Translations under genes and position numbers: made by a program
Part shown: in pieces, positions 1 to 5,075 of the stretch
How the letters are laid out: every line of letters starts with the position of its first letter
Position numbering within the stretch: position 1 is the first letter of the stretch
Source of the DNA: a virus
Strand: one strand, 5' to 3'
Virus record (IMG/VR): IMGVR_UViG_3300047564_000563
Location: 1 to 27,468 of that record
DNA length: 27,468 nucleotides
The notes under the pieces: generated by a model
Database searches by the model: none
What the model was told of the DNA's origin: nothing
What the model saw: the letters and a program-made list of their open reading frames with translations, nothing else

Positions 1-2017
1 AGAGTTTATCTCTATAATAAGCGGGTGTAGAAGATCTCGCAGTTTCAAGACCCATGATTTTAAGTTTCGGCGTTTCATAACGAACTCCTTCACTGTCCCA
101 TACATTTAGAATGTAACGCTTCTTTGCGGTCCAGATTCCACGGTCAGCAATGTTCTCCCGTTTCATCTGCATCTTCTGACTGAATGCGTTTACTTTTTCA
201 GCCAGTTCTTTGTAAGAACCTTCAATATATTTTTCAAGTTCCACCTTACAGACCTTATCAAGGAAGTTGACAACGCTCGCATCAGTTTTCTCTCGTCCCT
301 TGAATACAGTTTGAACCACAGGATCCATATGCAGATAAATGGAATCGGTATCAGAAGCGATAACATAATCTACTCCGTCTGTTTTTAAAATCTTATTTAG
401 ATATTCATTCATCTTGTTTTCAATCCAACGGATAGAAACTTGACCAGACAAAGTAATAGCTTCTGCATTTGTGATTCGGAAATACCTGAAGTATTCATTA
501 CCAATTGCACCATAAGCAGAGTTGAGAGAGATCTTTCTCGCCATCTGAATGTTATTGCAACGTGCAATCTCCTTCATTAATTCATCAGTAGGAGTTTTCT
601 CATACTCTTGTTTTGCAGCAAGCATCTTCTTCTTGAAGATTGTCCTATCGTTGTAGATCTTCTCCATAAGTTTTGGAAGAAACCCCTGAATATCCTTACG
701 ATACTGAGCACCATTTGCACAAACACAATACTTATCATCATAGATGATTGGTTGTGTCAGGATTTTATCAACATTGATACTTGGATGTTTTTCATCAACC
801 AGAGTTTCTGGACTGATGTTGTACTGCATGATCAAGTGAGGATACAGAGAGTTTAAGTCAAAACTCACAACCCAGTCATACAATCCAGGTTTTGGTTCTT
901 TCACATATGCACCTGCATATGCTGCATCTTTCTTGTTAACAATCTTTGGAGGAACTACGATGTTATCTTTCTTGAGATAGTTGAAGATAATATTGTCCCA
1001 AGTCTTCACCTGAGAATAGACATCTTCATAGTTTTGTTTTGCGTCATACGCCATAGTCAAACACAACTCAATCAGTTTCATCTTGTCATCAAGACGATCA
1101 ACAAGTTCTACGTCATGGATGTTGTATTCCACAAACTTCTGCCAGTTGTAAGTATAGAAAGCTTTGAAGTTTTCATACTCACTGTGATCAAGTTTCTTTT
1201 CACCAAGTTCAACAAATGCAATGTGATCAAGACGATAAGATTCTTGGTTGGTATAAGTAAACTTCTTGTAAAGATCAAGATAGTCAAGACAAGATACACC
1301 ACCAAGATCGTAAGCAATATTCTTACGACCCTGATTCATAAACTCACGATAGTTAATCAGATTCCATGGAGACAGAGAACGCATATGTTTCTCCGAATAT
1401 ACACGTTCCAGACGACGAGCGATGTATGGAATATCGTAAAGATATACGTTCCAACCAGTAATAACGTCTGGAGTGTTCTGAGTCCACCAAGTCAGAAACT
1501 CATGAAGAAGTCTCTTCTCATCAAAACAATCAACATAAGTTACATCATCACGTTTGTTTTCAAACTCACGGGTTCCCCAAACAATCAGTTGTTTTGTATT
1601 CAGATCCTTTACAGTGATACATAGAATCTCCTCAGATGCACTTTCCACATCAGGGAATCCATTCTCGCACTCAACCTCAATATCAAGACAAACAATGTTC
1701 ATCTTAGACATATCAAAACGAATTTCATCCTGAGGATACTTATCAGCAATATACTGATACAGGAACCTTTCGTATCCGTAAATATCAAAGTTCCCAACCT
1801 CAGAATATTTTTTGATGAAGTCTCTGGCTTCACGAACAGTCAGGAACTTGATAGGTTTTACAAACTGACCATCTAGAGTTTTGTACTTAGTTTCTTTCTT
1901 AGATGGAGCGAATAATGTAGGGGACATTTTATCACGATACATTACACGTTCACCGTTTTCATATCCACGATAAAGAATTTGATCGGAGACTAGTTGAATG
2001 TTCGTGTAAAAATTCAT
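1..2017 (-). CDS. 43: DNA polymerase gp43, 3' end cut by window edge
   Basis: Replicative family B DNA polymerase with 3'-5' proofreading. It works with clamp gp45 and loader gp44/62. The visible 672 codons start at the ATG at 2017 and run off the window with no stop, so the C-terminal thumb and clamp-binding tail are missing (T4 gp43 is 898 aa). Exonuclease motifs: CLDIEVE with D112/E114 (same numbering as T4), GWNVYLYD around D195, and YNIHDVE at 298-304. Polymerase motifs: A DLNSLYPHLI at 387-396, B KISLNSAYGA at 495-504, C ASDTDSIYLHM at 554-564. All catalytic acids are present and no intein or intron interrupts the motifs. The start codon overlaps the stop of the upstream 121-aa gene (ATGA), suggesting translational coupling. 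Confidence 0.98.
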   Translation of the reverse strand, partial: MNFYTNIQLVSDQILYRGYENGERVMYRDKMSPTLFAPSKKETKYKTLDGQFVKPIKFLTVREARDFIKKYSEVGNFDIYGYERFLYQYIADKYPQDEIRFDMSKMNIVCLDIEVECENGFPDVESASEEILCITVKDLNTKQLIVWGTREFENKRDDVTYVDCFDEKRLLHEFLTWWTQNTPDVITGWNVYLYDIPYIARRLERVYSEKHMRSLSPWNLINYREFMNQGRKNIAYDLGGVSCLDYLDLYKKFTYTNQESYRLDHIAFVELGEKKLDHSEYENFKAFYTYNWQKFVEYNIHDVELVDRLDDKMKLIELCLTMAYDAKQNYEDVYSQVKTWDNIIFNYLKKDNIVVPPKIVNKKDAAYAGAYVKEPKPGLYDWVVSFDLNSLYPHLIMQYNISPETLVDEKHPSINVDKILTQPIIYDDKYCVCANGAQYRKDIQGFLPKLMEKIYNDRTIFKKKMLAAKQEYEKTPTDELMKEIARCNNIQMARKISLNSAYGAIGNEYFRYFRITNAEAITLSGQVSIRWIENKMNEYLNKILKTDGVDYVIASDTDSIYLHMDPVVQTVFKGREKTDASVVNFLDKVCKVELEKYIEGSYKELAEKVNAFSQKMQMKRENIADRGIWTAKKRYILNVWDSEGVRYETPKLKIMGLETARSSTPAYYRDKL

Positions 2018-2379
2018 TTAGAGATAAGTTTGGTGTAAAGGTTTAAAACTTCTGGAGATGGTTCCACAACGGTGATGATTCTATCAGATCTCATCAACAC
2101 ATCATCATCGTTTGTAAAATCTGGATACTTTGTAAGTTGAGCATAATCAGTTTGAACTGAAATTATTTCTTTTTGATCTTTAATATTTCTTTCCTCAGTT
2201 GTTCTCAAGAACACTGCGTTGTCTGGAGGAAAGTGTTTGTCATCATCATTGTAATCCCAATAAGTCAACGAATCAACCTTGTAAGGATTTTTCATGTACA
2301 CAGAAGGTTCTTCGTCAAGTTCTTCCAGATCACAGATAATATAATCATTTGAAATCAATAGAAGCAGTTGAACATTCAT
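2014..2379 (-). CDS. Hypothetical protein coupled to DNA polymerase
   Basis: A 121-aa acidic protein that I do not recognise. It has a hydrophobic start (MNVQLLLLISNDYIICDL), an Asp/Glu-rich middle containing YWDYNDDDKHFPPDNA, and the C-terminal stretch RIITVVEPSPEVLNLYTKL. There is no convincing membrane segment or catalytic motif. I chose the ATG at 2379; a GTG at 2388 is in frame but lies closer to the predicted transcription start. It is the first gene after a sigma70-type promoter (2408-2436), and its TGA overlaps the gp43 ATG, so the pair is probably co-expressed. It could be a polymerase-associated or regulatory protein, but nothing in the sequence proves that. Confidence 0.8.
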   Translation of the reverse strand: MNVQLLLLISNDYIICDLEELDEEPSVYMKNPYKVDSLTYWDYNDDDKHFPPDNAVFLRTTEERNIKDQKEIISVQTDYAQLTKYPDFTNDDDVLMRSDRIITVVEPSPEVLNLYTKLISK

Positions 2380-2407
2380 AGTAATCACGCATAGGACTCA
2401 TGCTACC

Positions 2408-2436
2408 ACTATACCACAGGTAGCTAAAAAACGCAA
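2408..2436 (-). promoter_or_regulatory. Sigma70-type promoter for the gp43 unit
   Basis: Read on the minus strand: -35 TTGCGT (2431-2436), a 17-bp spacer, and -10 TATAGT (2408-2413). Start of transcription is expected near 2401, about 22 nt before the ATG of the 121-aa gene. The -35 lies in the U-tract of the terminator just upstream, so the end of the hsp20 unit and the start of the polymerase unit are fused. Confidence 0.65.
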
Positions 2437-2475
2437 GAGGAAAGGGGCTCCTGATTCTGACCAGGGCCCCTTTCC
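2425..2475 (-). terminator. Intrinsic terminator after hsp20
   Basis: A 10-bp perfect stem pairs 2439-2448 (GGAAAGGGGC) with 2466-2475. It extends by about four more pairs with one bulged base. On the minus strand it is followed by TCTTGCGTTTTTTAG, a moderate U-tract. It ends transcripts coming from hsp20; the plus-strand side lacks a U-tract. Confidence 0.75.
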
Positions 2476-2508
2476 GATGCCGACGATATTGGGGGGTAGC
2501 GATACTAT

Positions 2509-2940
2509 TTATTTAATATCATACACCTTTTTCATCTTCTCTTCTGGAATAATTTGTTTGATGTGAATTGATAGAATTCCATCTTCATATGTTACATGAT
2601 CAACAACAGAATCTCCAGAGATTTCCCAGGACTTTTTAAATGACCTTCTCGCTAAACCTCTGTATGCATACTCTCTAGTATCTTCCTCCTCTACTTTAGT
2701 TGAAGAAACTGTGAGAATATTTTTCTCAGTTGTTACTTCAAGTTCTTCTCTCTTGAATCCTGCTACTGCCATTTCAATAACAACATTGCTGTTGTCAACT
2801 TTTACTACATTATATGGTGGATAGTTTGATGGCATGGTATTTGGATAAGTTTTGATTCTTGTGAACCAATCATCTAGATTATATAGATTGTCAAGAATTG
2901 CTGGAATATCAGCGGTGGTGTATCTGGATAGAGTTGACAT
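2509..2940 (-). CDS. hsp20: Small heat-shock protein Hsp20 (alpha-crystallin family)
   Basis: A 143-aa ATP-independent holdase of the IbpA/Hsp20 family, a widely shared gene of T4-like cyanophages. It probably protects host or virion proteins during infection. The alpha-crystallin domain covers roughly residues 38-143: PPYNVVKVDNSNVVIEMAVA, then GFKREELEVTTEKNILTVS, and the characteristic GDSVVDHVTYEDGILSI near the end. A terminal I-x-I motif is not obvious (IIPEEKMKKVYDIK). The start at 2940 (MSTLSRY) is fixed by a near-perfect Shine-Dalgarno, AAAGGAGG, 6 nt upstream. An in-frame ATG at 2991 would add 17 residues but lacks a ribosome site. The gene is the first and only one in its transcript, which ends at the hairpin 2439-2475. 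Confidence 0.93.
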   Translation of the reverse strand: MSTLSRYTTADIPAILDNLYNLDDWFTRIKTYPNTMPSNYPPYNVVKVDNSNVVIEMAVAGFKREELEVTTEKNILTVSSTKVEEEDTREYAYRGLARRSFKKSWEISGDSVVDHVTYEDGILSIHIKQIIPEEKMKKVYDIK

Positions 2941-2971
2941 AGTGACCTCCTTTGAGCGTCTAATAGGTAGT

Positions 2972-2988
2972 GAACCCCGAAGGCGTTC
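2972..2988 (-). promoter_or_regulatory. UUCG-capped hairpin in hsp20 leader
   Basis: On the minus strand GAACGCCTTCGGGGTTC folds as GAAC-(G bulge)-CC-UUCG-GG-GTTC with a stable cUUCGg loop. It sits about 30 nt upstream of the hsp20 start, between the proposed promoter and the Shine-Dalgarno. It could protect the 5' end or tune translation. No U-tract follows, so it is not a terminator. Confidence 0.4.
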
Positions 2989-2994
2989 CATACT

Positions 2995-3023
2995 ATTTAA
3001 TCACAAACTCTATTTTTTGCAAA
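2995..3023 (-). promoter_or_regulatory. Possible hsp20 promoter
   Basis: On the minus strand: -35-like TTTGCA (3018-3023), 17 bp, -10-like TTAAAT (2995-3000). Each box matches the consensus at 4 of 6 positions, so this is weak but well placed. The overlapping ATTAAATAG could instead serve as a degenerate late promoter. Confidence 0.4.
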
Positions 3024-3057
3024 CCGTGACATCCGAACATATTTTTTCGGTCATCCG

Positions 3058-3067
3058 AATAAATACC
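3058..3067 (+). promoter_or_regulatory. Late-type promoter for the plus-strand microprotein cassette
   Basis: AATAAATACC matches the T4-type late promoter box (consensus TATAAATA) read by gp55. It lies 15 nt before the first cassette ATG, giving a very short leader. It sits within a set of CCGAA/TTCGG repeats shared with the divergent hsp20 control region. Confidence 0.55.
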
Positions 3068-3081
3068 TATAAAGTCTCTAG

Positions 3082-3210
3082 ATGAGAAAATTACGAATTT
3101 TACTTCTTAAACACGACGGCACTACCGAGTGGAGAGTGATACCTTGGGGGAAGAAGCATCTAGATTACCATAGACAATACGGACACATTCTAATGTCATT
3201 TGAGGAATGA
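3082..3210 (+). CDS. Hypothetical 42-aa basic protein
   Basis: Forty-two codons starting MRKLRILLLKHDG and ending HILMSFEE. It is rich in Arg/Lys/His, contains WRVIPWGKKHL, and has no membrane segment. I do not recognise it. It is the first gene of the plus-strand cassette, about 15 nt from a late-type promoter. Its TGA overlaps the next ATG (ATGA at 3207-3210), the same coupling seen elsewhere in this genome, which supports it being translated. It is too short for homology judgement by eye. Confidence 0.55.
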   Translation: MRKLRILLLKHDGTTEWRVIPWGKKHLDYHRQYGHILMSFEE

Positions 3211-3317
3211 TTATTACAGAAGAAGATATTAAAGAATTACAAGATCTTGTAATGCAACAAAAGATGATGGAATTATTTGAAGAACCATGTACATACGAGG
3301 ATGAAAACGATGAGTGA
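3207..3317 (+). CDS. Hypothetical 36-aa acidic protein
   Basis: Begins MIITEEDIKELQDLVMQQKM and ends YEDENDE. It is strongly acidic with a predicted amphipathic helix in residues 5-25 and a short acidic tail. Start and stop both overlap neighbours (4 nt upstream; 8 nt, ATGAGTGA, downstream), so it sits in a translationally coupled chain. The function is unknown. A small protein binding a basic partner is possible but unproven. Confidence 0.55.
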   Translation: MIITEEDIKELQDLVMQQKMMELFEEPCTYEDENDE

Positions 3318-3438
3318 ATTACCATGGGGAGTTTTTACAATTCTCGGTGTTGGTCTTGCCGGCACCGCATATGTAATTTATTACATTCTAAGACTAGCAT
3401 ACTTGGAAACAAAAGATGATAAAACTAATACTCACTAG
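3310..3438 (+). CDS. Small single-span membrane protein (42 aa)
   Basis: Starts MSELPWGVFTILGVGL. One hydrophobic helix covers about residues 6-30 (rich in Gly, Val, Ile and Tyr) and is followed by the charged tail LETKDDKTNTH. This topology suggests an inner- or thylakoid-membrane microprotein. Its start overlaps the previous stop by 8 nt, and its last 23 nt overlap the next start. No family assigned. Confidence 0.5.
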   Translation: MSELPWGVFTILGVGLAGTAYVIYYILRLAYLETKDDKTNTH

Positions 3439-3505
3439 TATCTGCTTATTTGGTTCAATTGGATTATTTGTTTTTTGGGGACTTACACACGCATATCCAT
3501 CATGA
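3416..3505 (+). CDS. 29-aa single-span membrane microprotein A
   Basis: MIKLILTSICLFGSIGLFVF followed by WGLTHAYPS. It is essentially one transmembrane helix with a short polar end. It lies in a different frame from its predecessor with a 23-nt overlap, and its TGA overlaps the next ATG (ATGA at 3502). It shares the MIKxIL start and an FGSI segment with the next gene, hinting at local duplication. Function unknown. Confidence 0.45.
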   Translation: MIKLILTSICLFGSIGLFVFWGLTHAYPS

Positions 3506-3591
3506 TTAAGACTATTCTTATTTTTGGTTCAATCTACTACACAATAATGTTTACCTGGATTTTTGTATCAAATGTTACAACGGTAGGTTGA
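3502..3591 (+). CDS. 29-aa single-span membrane microprotein B
   Basis: MIKTILIFGSIYYTIMFTWI followed by FVSNVTTVG, one hydrophobic helix. It is coupled to the preceding gene by an ATGA overlap. Its stop overlaps a late-type promoter box (GATAAATA at 3590-3597), so the first half of the cassette ends where the second promoter begins. It resembles microprotein A in length and start. Function unknown. Confidence 0.45.
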   Translation: MIKTILIFGSIYYTIMFTWIFVSNVTTVG

Positions 3592-3598
3592 TAAATAT
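3590..3598 (+). promoter_or_regulatory. Late-type promoter before the riboswitch leader
   Basis: GATAAATAT closely matches the late box TATAAATA and overlaps the TGA of the upstream microprotein. It would start an RNA at about 3604, exactly at the 5' edge of the conserved CGTTCATCC element of the leader. Confidence 0.55.
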
Positions 3599-3603
3599 CT
3601 GCA

Positions 3604-3703
3604 CGTTCATCCACTTTTGTGGACGGAAGTAAGCCGACGCGGAACGGATCGTTCATTCGCTATTTGCAAATAGCGAACGCAAACGCCGACTGAAGGAACG
3701 CTC
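3604..3703 (+). promoter_or_regulatory. Glutamine-riboswitch-like leader (glnA / Downstream-peptide class)
   Basis: The leader carries the conserved pieces of the glnA/Downstream-peptide RNA family known from cyanobacteria and cyanophages. These are CGTTCATCC (3604-3612), a short hairpin TCCAC/GTGGA (3610-3614 with 3619-3623), the core GGACGGAAGTAAG (3621-3633), and the 3' element GAAGGAACGC (3692-3701), whose GAACG pairs with the first CGTTC. The middle holds an insert: a GAACG/CGTTC hairpin (3642-3654) and a perfect 22-nt palindrome (3656-3677). Family members sense L-glutamine. Here it precedes a microprotein with a good Shine-Dalgarno. No U-tract terminator follows, so control of translation initiation is the simpler model. 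The family call rests on recalled consensus, not on a covariance search. Confidence 0.7.
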
Positions 3704-3731
3704 TTTAGCCTAAAAATTAAGGAGAACCCTA

Positions 3732-3890
3732 ATGTCACAAGCAACCTACAGAGGTTGTCAGTATAATACTGATACCCCTAAAGAAGAATATCGTAAGTGG
3801 TATTCGCAGACACATGCACCAGCACATCCACAGAATACTTATCGTGGTGTTGCATACCGTCCCTGCAAGAATCAGGAGGTAGCACAATGA
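3732..3890 (+). CDS. DUF4278-like YRGxxY microprotein under riboswitch control
   Basis: A 52-aa protein with two copies of a Thr-Tyr-Arg-Gly motif: TYRGCQY near the N-terminus and TYRGVAYRPC near the C-terminus, separated by a polar His/Pro/Gln-rich linker. The TYRGxxY pattern is typical of the small cyanobacterial and cyanophage DUF4278 family. AAGGAG (3719-3724) lies 7 nt before the ATG. The gene directly follows the glutamine-riboswitch-like leader, matching the arrangement for which the Downstream-peptide RNA class was named. It may be a small regulator of host nitrogen metabolism, by analogy with host glutamine-synthetase inactivating factors; that role is inference. Two cysteines (CQY, PCK) are notable. 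Confidence 0.8.
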   Translation: MSQATYRGCQYNTDTPKEEYRKWYSQTHAPAHPQNTYRGVAYRPCKNQEVAQ

Positions 3891-3973
3891 ACTGGTTAGA
3901 TGTAATTCGTAAACAAATTAAAAAGCAAAAGAGACTCCAAGAAGCACAATACTACATTGCAACTCTAGGATGA
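3887..3973 (+). CDS. 28-aa basic helical microprotein
   Basis: MNWLDVIRKQIKKQKRLQEA then QYYIATLG. This is a strongly basic amphipathic helix. It overlaps the DUF4278-like gene by ATGA (3887-3890), with AGGAGGT 10 nt upstream inside that gene, so it has its own ribosome site. It is probably co-regulated by the riboswitch-like leader. Function unknown. Confidence 0.5.
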   Translation: MNWLDVIRKQIKKQKRLQEAQYYIATLG

Positions 3974-4122
3974 AATTATTGGTTCAGATTCTTGTTCTTG
4001 CTAGGATCATTACAAATGATGGTCTATTTACAGAGCAAAGAAGATTTCCTATAAAAAAACAACCCCCCGAAATTCGGAGGGTTGAACGAAGAAAAGGAAA
4101 GAAACATTTCAAGGAGGGGTAA
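3970..4122 (+). CDS. Possible 50-aa basic protein reading into the terminator
   Basis: Starts MKLLVQILVLARIITNDGLF and becomes highly basic (RRVERRKGKKHF). It overlaps the previous stop by ATGA. The 3' half runs through the minus-strand terminator hairpin, and the TAA stop at 4120-4122 sits in the GUAA loop of the plus-strand terminator. Real coding or a chance extension cannot be decided here. Confidence 0.35.
   Translation: MKLLVQILVLARIITNDGLFTEQRRFPIKKQPPEIRRVERRKGKKHFKEG
4051..4084 (-). terminator. Intrinsic terminator of the replisome operon (minus strand)
   Basis: The stem pairs 4060-4071 with 4073-4084 and is followed on the minus strand by seven U (4053-4059). One position is G·U in minus-strand RNA but A·C in plus-strand RNA, so the structure is better on the minus strand. 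It ends transcripts from regA. Confidence 0.8.
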
Positions 4123-4134
4123 CCCTCCTTTTTT
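4111..4134 (+). terminator. Intrinsic terminator of the microprotein cassette (plus strand)
   Basis: The perfect 8-bp stem AAGGAGGG/CCCTCCTT (4111-4118 with 4123-4130) is closed by a GUAA tetraloop and followed by four more T (4131-4134). It ends the plus-strand unit 27 bp beyond the minus-strand terminator, and the two units converge here. Confidence 0.85.
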
Positions 4135-4555
4135 ATGCTTCAACTTTTTTCTTGCCAATATTATACTTACTTTCCAGAGTCCATTCTCCCTTATCTTTAT
4201 AAGCAAGAACTTTAATTTGACTGAGTGGTGCTGCATCTTCAACTCTGGATGCATCAACAATTGTGATCAGTCCCCAGTCGGAGAGAAGTTGTGCAATACG
4301 GTTGCGACGTTGCACGTCGTTTACAAACAGGTTTGCTTTCTTACCATCAAGTGCAAACAGTTCTTTAAAGTGTACAATATAGTACTTGCCCTGTTTATGC
4401 AAAATGTGGCAAGACTGATAGATCTTTTTCTCTTTGCGAGATGCTACACCAATTCTAGTGAGAGTTTCTCGTACTTTCAAAAAATCATCAGGTTCTTTCA
4501 GGACTACTTCAACCATTTGATCCTGAGACCAGTTATACTCTAGTTGGTCACTCAT
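4133..4555 (-). CDS. regA: RegA translational repressor
   Basis: A 140-aa RNA-binding repressor. In T4, RegA binds around the start codons of early mRNAs, including the clamp-loader genes. Match to T4 RegA is clear: EPDDFLKVRETLTRIGVAS, then YQSCHILHKQGKYYIVHFKE, RRNRIAQLLSDWGLITIV, and GEWTLESKYNIG near the C-terminus. It is last in the replisome operon, its ATG overlapping the gp62 TGA (ATGA). Its TAA lies in the T-tract of the opposing terminator. It carries a short extra Lys-rich tail (KKKVEA) and about 10 extra N-terminal residues relative to T4. Confidence 0.96.
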   Translation of the reverse strand: MSDQLEYNWSQDQMVEVVLKEPDDFLKVRETLTRIGVASRKEKKIYQSCHILHKQGKYYIVHFKELFALDGKKANLFVNDVQRRNRIAQLLSDWGLITIVDASRVEDAAPLSQIKVLAYKDKGEWTLESKYNIGKKKVEA

Positions 4556-4932
4556 TGTTTTCCTCCACGGTTCATCTTTTGTTTAATAAAGTCAATTTGA
4601 TCTTGTGTCAAAATTTTGAGAGCACTTTTAGCTTTCTCTTCACTATAACCATAATATTGTTTTACAACCTGCAAAGATTCAATCTTCTCCTTCTTTAACC
4701 AAGGGGAAAACCTCTTTCTAGGCCTCACAATATTTATAAAAAAGTCATATTGCATCTTCTTGTCTAACTGACTATTGATGTTCATTTCGTTAGCAAGAAG
4801 AACCGTGTCTAAGTGACCAGACATACACTTATTGATGATGTATGGTGCATACTCTTTCACAGAGTCTGGATCCTCATCAATCAGATTCTTTTTATTTGTG
4901 TTAATAGAGTTCAACCAGTCTTTCAGTTCCAT
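4552..4932 (-). CDS. 62: Clamp-loader small subunit gp62
   Basis: A 126-aa protein, shorter than T4 gp62 (187 aa), as is usual in cyanophages. It forms the loader with gp44 and opens the gp45 clamp at primer-template junctions. Recognisable parts are the helical N-terminus MELKDWLNSINTNKKNLI and the central FFINIVRPRKRFSPWLKK (compare PRGKRYGKWAK in T4), then KQYYGYSEEKAKSALKIL. The identification leans on this motif and on its place immediately before regA. The start overlaps the stop of the 47-aa gene (TAATG). It is separated from gp44 by five other genes. Confidence 0.88.
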   Translation of the reverse strand: MELKDWLNSINTNKKNLIDEDPDSVKEYAPYIINKCMSGHLDTVLLANEMNINSQLDKKMQYDFFINIVRPRKRFSPWLKKEKIESLQVVKQYYGYSEEKAKSALKILTQDQIDFIKQKMNRGGKQ

Positions 4933-5075
4933 TATTTAAATACCGCAGTAACACCAACAACTTTAGCACCAGGATTTCTTGCAATTGCAACTTCCTTTGC
5001 ATTTTTATAGTCTGTTGCAATCACTTCTTCCTTAAAAACCGTTCCGGCTTTGTATAAAGTCACTTCACATTTCAT
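4932..5075 (-). CDS. Conserved-looking 47-aa protein in replisome operon
   Basis: MKCEVTLYKAGTVFKEEVIA then a segment containing DYKNAKEVAIARNPGAKVVG. It looks like a compact beta-beta-alpha-beta unit with a 'pattern-of-change' DYxxAKEVAxARNP motif that I associate with small cyanophage hypotheticals. Both ends overlap neighbours (ATGA with the glycosyltransferase gene, TAATG with gp62), which supports translation. No function can be assigned. Confidence 0.75.
   Translation of the reverse strand: MKCEVTLYKAGTVFKEEVIATDYKNAKEVAIARNPGAKVVGVTAVFK

Noticed and set aside
1034-1624. A 196-codon plus-strand open frame opposite DNA polymerase
   Set aside because: The minus strand here encodes continuous exonuclease-domain motifs of gp43; the plus-strand frame is low-complexity and without signals.
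1-2017. Intein or intron in gp43
   Set aside because: Exonuclease and polymerase motifs A, B and C follow each other at normal spacing without interruption.
2506-2513. AATAAATA on the minus strand over the hsp20 stop, 30 nt before a terminator (a possible tiny RNA of about 60 nt)
   Set aside because: The Lys-stop codons AAA TAA in AT-rich DNA give this by chance, and no gene needs a promoter there; kept only as a weak possibility.
2941-2991. A 17-residue N-terminal extension of Hsp20
   Set aside because: It would need translation through the UUCG hairpin, whereas AAAGGAGG marks the start at 2940.
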